A DNA stretch of 59,223 nt from Paenibacillus sp. cl123. GTDB taxonomy: Bacteria; Bacillota; Bacilli; Paenibacillales; NBRC-103111. The position numbers and the translations under genes are program-made. Shown one piece after another: positions 17,028 to 27,284 of the stretch (position 1 is its first letter; every line of letters starts with the position of its first letter). The DNA lies in the NCBI RefSeq assembly GCF_900101595.1, contig NZ_FMYY01000008.1:1-59223 (forward strand), written 5' to 3'. Below the pieces are notes generated by a model, which made no database searches, was not told the origin of the DNA, and saw only the letters and a program-made list of their open reading frames with translations.

Positions 17028-17480
17028 ATGTTTGATACAGTTGTGTTAGCAGCCGAAAGTATCTTTATTAATCCTGAGATTATTAAACATGTTGGTAAAT
17101 CTGAATCAAGTACCTATTTGGATAAATCAACAGGAGAATTAAAAGAAGTGGTTAAATTGACGGACAACAGAATACCCTTCATCAAATACAATGTAGGATA
17201 TCACTATCTTAGGTTGCAGCTTTCAATCCCCAAATTCTTATTTGGCAACAACATTACATTAATTAAAGCTACGGATATAGATGCATTTTTCACTGAACTA
17301 CAGCAAGAAATTAGTCATTTATTAGGGATTAAAATTGAAGATAGTCAATGGAAAGTGCAGCGATTGGATTTATCGTGGAATTTTAATGTAGGAAACAAGG
17401 TACAGGATTATATTAAACAAATTTCCAATCAAAGAGCTTCAAGAATGAATACTATTACTTTGTTTGACAATGCTGATTGA
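17028..17480 (+). pseudogene. Truncated plasmid/phage replication initiator (gene II/X-like)
   Basis: 150 codons that start MFDTVVLAAESIFI and contain LRLQLSIPKFLFGNNI and WKVQRLDLSWNF, the N-terminal pattern of rolling-circle replication initiators of the filamentous-phage gene II/X (Phage_CRI) type. Such proteins are normally 300 aa or more and carry the catalytic Tyr further on; this frame ends TLFDNAD, after which no continuation is found in any frame. It is a remnant of a plasmid or phage that once formed part of the island. GGGGTG precedes the ATG. Confidence 0.6.
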
Positions 17481-17622
17481 AATAAAACTTTAGCGAATTT
17501 TACGACCGTACTCCGAGGCAGTAAACGCGGCAATTGAGCCATAATGATGGCGCGTTCCTTAAGGGTTAGGGCACGAAATGCTCAATATATGGTTTGAGTT
17601 TCCAATTTTTTAGCGGAATAGT

Positions 17623-17694
17623 TTAATCATTTTTGAGGTTCTCTTCCATGTAGGTTAAAGCATCGTTCATATGCTTCAGTAAATTCATGTCCAT
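17623..17694 (-). pseudogene. N-terminal remnant of an AraC-family regulator
   Basis: AAAAGGATGTGT is followed by ATG 17694 and 23 codons reading MDMNLLKHMNDALTYMEENL, then KND and a stop. This is the standard first helix of AraC regulators of the YobQ/Rob type (usually followed by DFxxVAxxAxxSxYHF), and nothing of the rest is found. The intact ribosome binding site indicates a deletion that left only the start. The surrounding 17481-17859 holds no other gene that I can support. Confidence 0.45.
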
Positions 17695-17859
17695 ACACAT
17701 CCTTTTATCCAAAGATATGCTCGCAACAATTCGTTTTATTATATCGGATCTTTATTTTAACTAAGTTTAATCCTGTTGATCCGACAAAAGTAATATCGGA
17801 ATTGTCGGGAACGAAGTTGGCGAAGTTGCTAATGTTTATTTAAGAGAGGGGCTTCTTAA

Positions 17860-18933
17860 ATGAACTATTTTGCCACGGTGTTGCCTGGTCTAGAGGATCT
17901 TTTGATTGAGGAGATTAAATACAGATGCTTTGAAATAGTGGTGACAAAAACAAATCGGGGAAAAGTATTCTTTACAACCACGCTAGATATTGAACATCTA
18001 AAAAGTTTAAGACTAGCAAACAATTTATATTTGGTTATTTCTGAATTGGAAATTGGATTGCATCGGATACATCTTCATCAATTGCGCGATCAAGTTTCTC
18101 GTATCAATCTAAAGCCATTCCTAAAAAAAGCGACATCCTATTATGTGAATGCCAGCCGTAAAGGATCACATACTTATAGCCGATTTGAAGCAGCTAATGC
18201 AGCAATGGAAGGAATAAAAAAACGCTACCCTTCCAAAAGATTTAGTAGGAGTCGACTTGCTGATGCAGAATTTCGATTAGATATTGAAGATCACTACGGA
18301 CTTTTTTCACTTAAGTTAACTCATGCATCTTATCGCTTTAGACAAATTGATAGAGGTTTCTCAGCAGGGTCACTATTACCCACTGTTGCTCATGCAATGG
18401 TTTGGCTTTCTGCTCCTGTAGAAGAGGATATTTTTATTGACCCTTGTTGTGGATCGGGCACAATCTTATGGGAACGATTATCCTATCCATTTACCTATAT
18501 TGGAGGGGGGGATATCAATCATCAGGCATTCAAAGCAGCAAAAGAGAATCTCATGGATACTTTTGCAGAGGTCACCCATTGGGATGCTCGTCAATTAGCT
18601 ATTGCCGATGCTTCTATTGATAAAGTCGTGACAAACTTGCCATTTGGAAGGCAAATTTCATTTGGAAGAGAAACAAATGAAATCAATCGAGCAATATTAA
18701 CCGAAATTACTCGCGTGATGAAAACCCAAGGGAAAGCTGTCATTCTAACGGAAAATTGGGATGAAATTTTACAAGTTGCAGCGTCATTGCATTTGCGATT
18801 ACTAAAATCATTTCCGTTAAGTCTCAAGGGATTACATCCTACAATATATGTTTTCGAGAAAGTTAAACACAAAAGTGGTTTCTTACAAATGGATACGAGC
18901 TTGCAGCAAATGCCCAATTTTTCAAAGTACTAA
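17860..18933 (+). CDS. THUMP-type RNA (guanine-N2) methyltransferase, Trm14/TrmN-like
   Basis: A 357-aa SAM-dependent methyltransferase. The N-terminus FATVLPGLEDLLIEEI and about 60-160 correspond to the NFLD and THUMP RNA-binding part. The Rossmann-fold motif I is IDPCCGSGTILWE (about residue 193) and the catalytic motif IV is NLPFG (259-263), a variant of NPPYG used by N2-guanine enzymes such as Trm14 and RlmL. It should methylate tRNA or rRNA; which nucleotide is unknown. AAGAGAGGGG precedes the ATG. Codons are AT-rich, unlike the chromosome around, so the gene was probably acquired. Confidence 0.85.
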   Translation: MNYFATVLPGLEDLLIEEIKYRCFEIVVTKTNRGKVFFTTTLDIEHLKSLRLANNLYLVISELEIGLHRIHLHQLRDQVSRINLKPFLKKATSYYVNASRKGSHTYSRFEAANAAMEGIKKRYPSKRFSRSRLADAEFRLDIEDHYGLFSLKLTHASYRFRQIDRGFSAGSLLPTVAHAMVWLSAPVEEDIFIDPCCGSGTILWERLSYPFTYIGGGDINHQAFKAAKENLMDTFAEVTHWDARQLAIADASIDKVVTNLPFGRQISFGRETNEINRAILTEITRVMKTQGKAVILTENWDEILQVAASLHLRLLKSFPLSLKGLHPTIYVFEKVKHKSGFLQMDTSLQQMPNFSKY

Positions 18934-19045
18934 AAATGGATGCATCATATGAGCTCTGGCTTCCAGTCGCAAGAAGTAAGTAGTAACTGAGAATTTATGA
19001 AGATGAGAAGCAACATATATTGTAAATAGGAAAGGACGAAAAAAA

Positions 19046-19972
19046 ATGACTGCATACGAAAAACCAACGTTGGAAACTCCAGAAGTGGAAGTTGTGTTGG
19101 CTGAGTATTTTGGTTCGAATGTGATTGGGGTAACGCCATTAGAAGGGGGTAATTTAAGCGCTGTATTTTCCTTCTCGGTTTTTGATAAGGAGTACGTTAT
19201 TAAATTTAATGAGTTAGAAGGGAGTTTTGAAACGGAAAGATTTATTTCAGACCTCTTAACAACACAGGGAATCCCTTTTCCATCTTGTTTGGGGCTAGGT
19301 AAATATAAATCATTTAACTATCTCATTTCAGAAAAGATCAGTGGACTCCCTCTGGCAAGCTGCTCTCCTGAGCAACTACGTCAATTGATTCCCGAGGTCA
19401 TTCAACTTCTAACTCGAATGAACCACGTTGATTTAGGTCGTACACACGGCTATGGATTCATAAATTCGAGCGGGAATGGTACTTATAACTCTTGGAGGGA
19501 ACATGTACTTGCCGTTAATGCAGAGGATCAGGCGGGTACTTTCTGGGAGGGGTGGTACAGCTTATTCAAAACTTCTTGTTTGGAGAAGGATGTGTTTGAT
19601 GAATGTTATAACCGTTTATTAGCCTCTACTACCTATAATGAACCTCATCGGTATTTTATTCATGGTGATTTCCAGCAGTTTAATATGCTATCCGATGGTC
19701 AGCGCATAACGGGTATTATCGATACTAATAGTAAATATGGTGATTTTCTTGTCGACCTTGCAACATTAGACTGGCACTTGAAGAAACTTGATGTGATCAA
19801 GGAATACCAAAATTATCAGCAGCAAGTTGGGATATCCATTCCTTATTTTAAGGAAAGAATAATTGGGGCAAAATATTACAATGGATTGATCGGATTACGT
19901 TTTTACGCGAAAATGGGATGGAATGATGCTTATTTCGGACTTCGCGAAGAGCTTTTAAGATTGGCCAATTAA
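19046..19972 (+). CDS. Aminoglycoside phosphotransferase-family (APH) kinase
   Basis: A 308-aa kinase of the APH/choline-kinase fold. It has the nucleotide-binding start LEGGNLSAVFSF with Lys53 (YVIKF), the Brenner motif HGDFQQFN (Asp208, Asn213) and the metal-binding Asp226 (GIIDTNSKYGDFLVDLA), so the active site is complete. The substrate cannot be told: a macrolide, aminoglycoside, homoserine or another alcohol are all possible, and resistance should not be assumed. AAAGGA precedes the ATG. It lies 112 bp behind the methyltransferase gene and shares its AT-rich composition; a terminator follows. Confidence 0.85.
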   Translation: MTAYEKPTLETPEVEVVLAEYFGSNVIGVTPLEGGNLSAVFSFSVFDKEYVIKFNELEGSFETERFISDLLTTQGIPFPSCLGLGKYKSFNYLISEKISGLPLASCSPEQLRQLIPEVIQLLTRMNHVDLGRTHGYGFINSSGNGTYNSWREHVLAVNAEDQAGTFWEGWYSLFKTSCLEKDVFDECYNRLLASTTYNEPHRYFIHGDFQQFNMLSDGQRITGIIDTNSKYGDFLVDLATLDWHLKKLDVIKEYQNYQQQVGISIPYFKERIIGAKYYNGLIGLRFYAKMGWNDAYFGLREELLRLAN

Positions 19973-19994
19973 CGCGATAGTTAAAACTGCCATT

Positions 19995-20030
19995 AGGAGG
20001 GCCCTCATAGTCTGAGGGCTCTCCTTATTA
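19995..20030 (+). terminator. Rho-independent terminator after the APH gene
   Basis: AGGAGGGCCCTCA (19995-20007) pairs with TGAGGGCTCTCCT (20013-20025) with one wobble; TTATTA follows. Confidence 0.8.
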
Positions 20031-20103
20031 CTTGATGGCTTTATTTCGTTTTCAAAACCCCTTCATATGCTATACCCTATAGAGCTCCGCACAGCACTCC
20101 ACA

Positions 20104-20176
20104 TGTGCGAAGCATGAGTACACAGCCTTTTATGCGAAGCGTGTACAGCCCGCCGCCTCTATGCTTCGCTCCACAT
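20104..20176. repeat. right border repeat of the AT-rich island, with two more palindromic copies
   Basis: TGTGCGAAGCATGAGTACACA (20104-20124) matches 13488-13508 at 18 of 21 positions. A shorter copy, GCGAAGCGTGTACAGC, is at 20134-20149, and GCTTCGC (20163-20169) forms an inverted repeat with GCGAAGC (20134-20140). No gene is present between 19973 and 20204. Confidence 0.6.
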
Positions 20177-20204
20177 CTTAAGCCGGCAGCAATCCAAGCC
20201 CCGC

Positions 20205-21731
<1,527 letters not shown>

Positions 21732-21765
21732 TCACCTCTTAATAATTTTAACAAAATATAAAATG

Positions 21766-21783
21766 GTTTATATAAATATAAAC
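21766..21783. promoter_or_regulatory. palindrome in the abfA leader (candidate operator)
   Basis: GTTTATAT-AA-ATATAAAC is a perfect 8-bp inverted repeat 41 bases upstream of the abfA start. A -10-like TATAGT lies just upstream of it on the minus strand (21784-21789). It does not resemble an AraR box. Confidence 0.4.
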
Positions 21784-21821
21784 TATAATGATTACAACTC
21801 ATCGACCGTGAAATTGCAAGC

Positions 21822-22625
21822 TTAATTTTTCGCGCCTTTATACTTGCTGGGAGCGATGCCGAACACCTTGCGGAATTGATTGGCAAAATGATTGTAATTA
21901 TGAAATCCGACATCGAACGAAACCTCAAGAGCCGTGCGGTCGGTGTGCGTCAGCAGAAGCGCCGCCTGTTGAACCCGCATCCGGTTCAAGGCTTCGAGAA
22001 TCGTAAAGCCTGTCTGTGCTTTGAACAGGTGAGACAGCCTGGAAGGGGAGAGGCTGACGCTTTGAGCAAGCGTATCGATTCTAATCGGTTCCTTCATATG
22101 CTCCGATAAATAGCGAAGCGTCTCGCGGATGCGAGGGTCGGTCTGCTTGTTCAGGGCTTGGGCGAGCAGCAGCAGAATCTCGCGGATGGTCATTTCGCAC
22201 AGCTCCTGCCAGTATGGGCTGCGTTCGATCGAGTCGGAGATAATCCGGCGGAAGGCGCGGTGAAACCGCTTGTATTCATTGATGCCATCCGCATGATGCA
22301 GCAGCACCTCCGCCTCCGGCAGCAGTCCTGTCTCCATCAGCCGGGGAGAGAAATGAGCCCACATAAACTGCCAGCGTCCCCCTGGCACCGTGCCGTACTG
22401 ATGGGGAACGCCGGGACAGAGGAGAGCGACATCTCCCGGGCGGCAGAGCGTTTCACCCGAGGGAGTTCGCATGTAGCCAGCGCCTGATTGCGTGAGAGTG
22501 ACCAGCCAATCGCTCATTCCTTCTGTACGTCTGGTCACATAAGTATCGGGCTCATTGAAGTGACCGGAGATGACAATGCCGTAAGCTTTTCCGTCATAGC
22601 GCGATGGGTCGTCGAAAGATTTCAT
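21822..22625 (-). CDS. AraC-family regulator
   Basis: A 267-aa one-component regulator. The start is ATG 22625 with GGAGG 7 bases upstream; the frame stays open further but without a site. The N-terminal cupin (about 20-140) has RPGDVALLCPGVPHQYGT. The C-terminal 165-267 carries two HTH motifs, IDTLAQSVSLSPSRLSHLFK and VGFHNYNHFANQFRKVFG. It sits between the arabinofuranosidase gene (same strand, downstream) and the divergent PhyH-type gene, so it may control either. Confidence 0.88.
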   Translation of the reverse strand: MKSFDDPSRYDGKAYGIVISGHFNEPDTYVTRRTEGMSDWLVTLTQSGAGYMRTPSGETLCRPGDVALLCPGVPHQYGTVPGGRWQFMWAHFSPRLMETGLLPEAEVLLHHADGINEYKRFHRAFRRIISDSIERSPYWQELCEMTIREILLLLAQALNKQTDPRIRETLRYLSEHMKEPIRIDTLAQSVSLSPSRLSHLFKAQTGFTILEALNRMRVQQAALLLTHTDRTALEVSFDVGFHNYNHFANQFRKVFGIAPSKYKGAKN

Positions 22626-22856
22626 ATGAAGTCCTCCATTTAGGTCATCGGATAAGTGAAGCCTGACAGGCGATGCCTGCAGGAGTATTACAGATTCAGC
22701 ATAGTTCATCCGGCTGTCATCCCGCAACAGTAGGCGGTCTGCCGACAGGACGCAGCAGAATCGGATGACTCGTTAGCAGAATTGCTGCTTCAGGAGCCGG
22801 CCTTTTTCCCGTATGCTGAGGTAAGGGTATAGCATTAATATGAGGGAGGCATGAAG

Positions 22857-23666
22857 ATGAGCGATAAATCAGGCACGCTGACGGATGGACAGAAGCGGCA
22901 ATTTGTGACGGAAGGTTATTTGATAATGAAGGGATTGTACAGTCCTAATGAGCTGGAGGAAATAGAGCGGACCTTCGAGGAAATCAGCCATCGGTTCATC
23001 CCCGGACATTTCGAGCCGGTGCTGAACGCGTCTTCCGCCGATCCGCTGAGCCGATATCCCAGGGTCATGCAGCCGCATCGCTTCGACGAGACGGCATTGC
23101 GCTATATGCTGCATGAGCCGGTGCTGGATGTGCTGACAGACTTGTTCGAGGAAGAGCCGCTGGCAGCGCAAAGCATGTTTTATTACAAGCCTCCGGGCTC
23201 CCGGGGACAGGCGCTGCACCAGGATAATTTCTACTTGAAGGTAGAGCCGGGCAACTGCATCGCGGCGTGGCTGGCAGTCGACAGCGCCGATATGGAAAAT
23301 GGCGGGATGCTGGTCGTTCCTAAAACCCAGGAGCATGAGATCGTATGTCCTGAGCTTGCGGATGAGTCGGAATCGTTCACCAAGCATTTGGTTAAGGTGC
23401 CGGAGGGGACCAAGGCGATTCCTGCGGTGATGGAGAAGGGGGATGTGCTGTTCTTCAACGGCAATCTGATTCATGGCTCTTTCCGCAACAAAACGAAGGA
23501 CCGGTTCCGCCGCGCCTTTATCTGTCATTATGCGGGACAGTCCGCGATGCGGATCGCAAGCCATTACAGACCTTTGCTGCGGGCTGACGGAAGTGTGGCC
23601 GAGACGGACATTAATCACGAAGGGGGACCGTGCGGAGTGGAGTTCGAAGCGCTTTACCCTCACTAA
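22857..23666 (+). CDS. Phytanoyl-CoA dioxygenase (PhyH) family protein
   Basis: A non-haem Fe(II)/2-oxoglutarate oxygenase of 269 aa. GAGGGAGG ends 7 bases before ATG 22857; the ATG at 22851 is too close to it. The iron ligands fit HQD (ALHQDNFYLK, His and Asp at about 121-123) and a distal His in NLIHGSFRN (about 204), with a following Arg (RRAF) for 2-oxoglutarate. The substrate is unknown; PhyH members next to sugar regulators are frequent in Paenibacillus. It is divergent from the AraC gene. Confidence 0.85.
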   Translation: MSDKSGTLTDGQKRQFVTEGYLIMKGLYSPNELEEIERTFEEISHRFIPGHFEPVLNASSADPLSRYPRVMQPHRFDETALRYMLHEPVLDVLTDLFEEEPLAAQSMFYYKPPGSRGQALHQDNFYLKVEPGNCIAAWLAVDSADMENGGMLVVPKTQEHEIVCPELADESESFTKHLVKVPEGTKAIPAVMEKGDVLFFNGNLIHGSFRNKTKDRFRRAFICHYAGQSAMRIASHYRPLLRADGSVAETDINHEGGPCGVEFEALYPH

Positions 23667-23689
23667 AGCTCGGTTCGACGTATCCAAAG

Positions 23690-23718
23690 AAGCCTCCGCT
23701 CTGCGAAGGCTTTTTTTG
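23690..23718 (+). terminator. Rho-independent terminator between convergent genes
   Basis: AAGCCT-C-CGC, loop TCT, GCG-A-AGGCTT and then a run of T (23712-23717). Confidence 0.85.
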
Positions 23719-23719
23719 T

Positions 23720-24712
23720 TTAATCAGAATCCGCCTGATGACCCTTGTCACGCAGAATCACATTAGGAACAAAACGAACATAAATAAGCTCTCCTGCAAG
23801 CTCGACAATAGTTTGCGTTACAATAATGGCCGCTACAAGTTTGCTCCAATTTTCAGGTAAAGCTAGAGCAAGGGGAAGAACCACAAGAGAATTACGTGTT
23901 CCCGAACTGAATATAACAGCTCGTCCTGACATCACGTCCAGTCGAAACCATTTGACGATAAAGCGGCTAATGAACGGCATGACGAGCATAAATGCTATAT
24001 AAATCGGAATAACTTGGATAAGCAGATCCCAATAGGGGGATAGCTTGCTGATTTGCGATGATACAACAATAAAAAGCGTAAGGGCCATCAGCGGAACAGG
24101 AATCCATGCTGAGACATTTAACAGGAATTGACCGCTGAGACGAGCTTTAGAAGAAAGCAGCTGCAATCCGATGGCCAGCACAAGCGGCAATAGGATGACG
24201 ATTAAAAATGCTTCCGCAAAAGGCCCGGGATTCACAACCTCCGATGCTTTGCGGCCCATGAACATCCACAGATAAGCGGGTAACAACAGCATTTGCGTCA
24301 CAAAAAGGACAGGTGTTGATAAAAGCATGGCTTTTTCATTGCCGCGGCCAAGATGGGTAAAAATAATGACATAATCTATGCAAGGTGTCAATAAAACAAG
24401 ATACACGCCCAGCAATACAGGAGATTGTTGAGGAAGGAACTGCGACAACAGCCAGACGACAATCGGCACCGCCACATAATTGGCCGTCAGGATGGCCCCC
24501 ATAAAACGCCGATTTCCAAGTGATTCCTTTAACGAGGTAAAAGGAAGCTGTGTAAACATGCCAAACATTAAAACAGCAATTACGGCGGAAATAAGGATAT
24601 GTTGATCTAAAGTTGTCATTAGCTCAGGTGCTGACAAGCCAAGCCCGGATGCTAGCACCAACACCGCGACATAAAGCCAAATCTGATTTTGTTCCAGTTT
24701 CTCCCTGGTCAT
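23720..24712 (-). CDS. ACR3/BASS-family membrane transporter (arsenic-resistance-protein-like)
   Basis: A 330-aa membrane protein with about ten hydrophobic segments, of the bile acid/Na+ symporter superfamily. The pieces LTPCIDYVIIFTHLGRGN and FSSGTRNSLVVLPLALALP correspond to the two conserved discontinuous helices of the ACR3 arsenite efflux branch, the first with its Cys. The start is ATG 24712 with AGAGGGG; the longer frame has no site. No arsR or arsC is adjacent, so arsenite export is only suggested; other organic anions are possible. Confidence 0.75.
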   Translation of the reverse strand: MTREKLEQNQIWLYVAVLVLASGLGLSAPELMTTLDQHILISAVIAVLMFGMFTQLPFTSLKESLGNRRFMGAILTANYVAVPIVVWLLSQFLPQQSPVLLGVYLVLLTPCIDYVIIFTHLGRGNEKAMLLSTPVLFVTQMLLLPAYLWMFMGRKASEVVNPGPFAEAFLIVILLPLVLAIGLQLLSSKARLSGQFLLNVSAWIPVPLMALTLFIVVSSQISKLSPYWDLLIQVIPIYIAFMLVMPFISRFIVKWFRLDVMSGRAVIFSSGTRNSLVVLPLALALPENWSKLVAAIIVTQTIVELAGELIYVRFVPNVILRDKGHQADSD

Positions 24713-24938
24713 CTTATCCCCTCTAACTCCGAAGGAAATACCTGAACGCTCTGCTTCGTTGGAAGCAGTAGTCTGAGAATCCGCCACTTCAAGCTTTGCT
24801 AAGTAGGGAGTGTTCAAGATTGCATTATAACGTTAGAGGAAGGTGAAGTAAATGGAAAAAGCGCAGACCTTCTGTCAAACATAACTATCTTAATTGGACA
24901 ATCACAGGTATGCTTTTATTGGAGGTGTTAAGACGGAA

Positions 24939-26042
24939 ATGGAATGGAAAGATATTGTAGCCATTAAAAAGGCAACCGATAGCTTGGAAGATGGGGAACT
25001 TAAGCCTTATCTGAGATGGATGTTGGCGCAAATCAAGTTGATGAAGGAGCAGGAGGGAACGCTCGAAGCGGCGGTTTCCGAACTGATTGAGCTGTATGAC
25101 GCGCTGATGGGGCTTCAGGAAAAAAAGGAGGTCTGGTCGCCGGCGCCGACTTGTACCCATGTCCATATCGTTGTCGGCGAGTCCTTTGCGGGCAGCATGA
25201 AGCAAGCGCTAAAAGCACTCGGCTGCGCGGAAACGCACAAGCTGATTACGCTTCGGGAAAATTACGCCATCGGTCCGATCTCCGGTCTGGACTCGCCGGA
25301 AGGACGTAAGGCACGCAGCAATTGGTTCCGCGATCATATTACGGAAGCCATCGAAGCTTACACGACGTTCGAAGAGGAATACAAGGAGCTTTTAGACAAG
25401 GTGGAGCAAATTCCGGAACAGGCGGAGGTGATGGTTTGGACCGGCGGCAATGCATGCGAGCAGACTGGGATGAGACATGCGCTTTACCTGCTGCGCAACA
25501 AAACTAATTCCATTTCAGTAAACGACGCTTGCGCCATGTGCGAGGAGCTGTACAACCGGCCCGATGCCTTCATTACCTACAGGCACTCGGGAGAGATACC
25601 TTCGGACAAGCTGCAGGAAGCGGTCACTCGGCTGGAAGGCAAAGGGAAATTGGACGCCGCTGCTATCGCGAGGCTGGTACGGGAATGGCGCATGATGACG
25701 GAGCAAACGGGAACGCTGCGTATTTGGCAGGACGGCGCTGTGCTGGAGGTGCCCGCACCATATTATGATCGATACCTGTTGGAGAAGCTGGACGAGCTTA
25801 AACCGCCCGGGGGCGATAACGGATTCTTAAAATCAGCCCGTTTAATCGGCGAGGCGATGGGGTATTGCGAGCAATATATCGGGGATTCATATTTTGAATA
25901 CAGGCTGAGAGAGCTGATCTATGACGGAGTTCTTGAGATTAAGGGCGTCCCCGCCGGCATGCGATATTACAGCGTCAGACGCAAACAAGGCACGGGAAAA
26001 ACAGACTTCCGCCCGCTTGTCGATGAGCCGGCCGGCCGATAA
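24939..26042 (+). CDS. DUF1835/DUF3658 domain protein
   Basis: A 367-aa cytoplasmic protein. After a helical N-terminus (1-70) the segment HVHIVVGESFAGSMKQAL (about 80-97) is the start of a DUF1835 domain; RIWQDGAVLEVPAPYYDRYLL and the following helices match the DUF3658 part. The function of the family is unknown. ATG 24939 has GGAGGT 12 bases upstream, slightly far. A 10-codon ORF (24852-24884) precedes it and is probably fortuitous. It ends 108 bp before araR, without a terminator. Confidence 0.75.
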   Translation: MEWKDIVAIKKATDSLEDGELKPYLRWMLAQIKLMKEQEGTLEAAVSELIELYDALMGLQEKKEVWSPAPTCTHVHIVVGESFAGSMKQALKALGCAETHKLITLRENYAIGPISGLDSPEGRKARSNWFRDHITEAIEAYTTFEEEYKELLDKVEQIPEQAEVMVWTGGNACEQTGMRHALYLLRNKTNSISVNDACAMCEELYNRPDAFITYRHSGEIPSDKLQEAVTRLEGKGKLDAAAIARLVREWRMMTEQTGTLRIWQDGAVLEVPAPYYDRYLLEKLDELKPPGGDNGFLKSARLIGEAMGYCEQYIGDSYFEYRLRELIYDGVLEIKGVPAGMRYYSVRRKQGTGKTDFRPLVDEPAGR

Positions 26043-26078
26043 CAGCGGGAAACGCCTCCGGCGGCAAAGGATGAAATC

Positions 26079-26107
26079 CTGTACGTACAAGGCGTTTATG
26101 TTATAAT
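26079..26107 (+). promoter_or_regulatory. araR promoter with AraR operator
   Basis: CTGTACGTACAAG (26079-26091) is an AraR box that covers the -35 region; the -10 is TATAAT at 26102-26107. This arrangement implies that AraR represses its own gene. Confidence 0.75.
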
Positions 26108-26150
26108 AGCTGCACATGAATTGCGCATAGCGCATGGCCAGAGGTGTAGC

Positions 26151-27284
26151 ATGAACGACAAACAGATACCGAAGTACAGGCAACTGAAACAGGGACTGCT
26201 GGACAAGCTGAGCGGAGGCGAGTGGAAAGCGCATGACCAGATGCCCTCCGAGCATGAGATCGCCACGAGCTTCGGAATGAGCCGCCAAACGGTGCGGCAG
26301 GCGCTGGGCGAGCTGGAGCAGGAGGGCTGGCTGTATCGGCTGCAGGGGAAAGGAACATTTGTCTCCGAGCCTGCTGCTACCAAGACATCCGGTCCGGTGC
26401 GAACGATCGGCATGATGACGACCTACATATCGGACTATATTTTCCCGCACATCGTGCGCGGAGCGGAAGCGGCGCTGCGGGACAAGGGCTATCGTCTCAT
26501 GCTTCTCAGCACGGACAATGACAAGGCCCGAGAGCGGGAGAATCTGGAGCTGCTGCTCGGGGAGCCGCTCAGCGGACTGATTATCGAGCCTACGCGCAGC
26601 GCGCAGGGCAACCCGAATCTGGATCTCTACTTATCCCTTCAAGTGCAAGGCATCCCCTTCGTGATGATTAACGAGCGCTATCCGGAGCTGAACTGCCCGT
26701 GCTTCCGTCTGGATGACGAGGCGGGCGGATATGCGGCGGCAGAGCATCTGATCCGGCTTGGCCATCGGTCCATCGCCGGCTTCTTCAAAACCGACGACCT
26801 GCAGGGGGCGAACCGGCTCAAAGGCTTTCTGCGCGCGCTCGGCGATCACGGATTGCCGTTAAGACCGGACTCCGTTACCTCCTATATGACGGAGGACGGA
26901 ACTGCAAGGCCGTATGCGGCCGCCATCGCCATGCTGGAGCGGGAAGACAGGCCGACGGCGCTGGTAGCGTACAATGACCAGCTGGCGGTCCGGCTGCTGG
27001 AGGCGGCCAGACAGGCGAAGCTCTCCGTGCCGCGCGAGCTGTCGATAGTCGGGTTCGATGACTCCTCGCTGGCGACGGCAACGGAGGTCAAGCTGACGAC
27101 GCTGACCCATCCGAAGTCGGAGATGGGCCGTCAGGCGGCGATTCAGTTAATGGATTGGATCGAGGACAGGCAAGGAGCGGCGACTGACCATGCCGGACCG
27201 ACTCGCCATGCAGAGAAGGAACGCGACCGGCTGTTTGCTCCCGAACTGATCGTCAGGGGTTCTACGGCTGCGCCTCATTTGTAA
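26151..27284 (+). CDS. araR: Arabinose-responsive repressor AraR (GntR-LacI hybrid)
   Basis: A 377-aa repressor. Residues 5-75 form a GntR winged helix (MPSEHEIATSFGMSRQTVRQ, then GKGTFVSEP). From about 85 to 350 it is a LacI/GalR-type sugar-binding domain (TIGMMTTYISDYIFPHIVRG, VGFDDSSLA). This GntR-LacI hybrid is the signature of AraR, which releases DNA on binding L-arabinose. GAGGTG precedes ATG 26151. Matching operators lie before its own gene and before araD. The last 23 bases overlap the end of the convergent peptidase gene. Confidence 0.93.
   Translation: MNDKQIPKYRQLKQGLLDKLSGGEWKAHDQMPSEHEIATSFGMSRQTVRQALGELEQEGWLYRLQGKGTFVSEPAATKTSGPVRTIGMMTTYISDYIFPHIVRGAEAALRDKGYRLMLLSTDNDKARERENLELLLGEPLSGLIIEPTRSAQGNPNLDLYLSLQVQGIPFVMINERYPELNCPCFRLDDEAGGYAAAEHLIRLGHRSIAGFFKTDDLQGANRLKGFLRALGDHGLPLRPDSVTSYMTEDGTARPYAAAIAMLEREDRPTALVAYNDQLAVRLLEAARQAKLSVPRELSIVGFDDSSLATATEVKLTTLTHPKSEMGRQAAIQLMDWIEDRQGAATDHAGPTRHAEKERDRLFAPELIVRGSTAAPHL

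Noticed and set aside
17490..17580. Minus-strand fragment with a protein-like frame (RALTLKERAIIMAQL)
   Set aside because: About 34 codons without start signal or recognisable family; may be a gene remnant but cannot be supported.
19046..19972. Antibiotic resistance gene call for the APH-family kinase
   Set aside because: The fold and active site are clear, but the family has many non-antibiotic substrates and nothing here points to a drug.
24852..24884. 10-codon leader peptide before the DUF1835 gene
   Set aside because: It has AGGAAGGTG upstream, but no regulatory codon run or attenuator hairpin follows.
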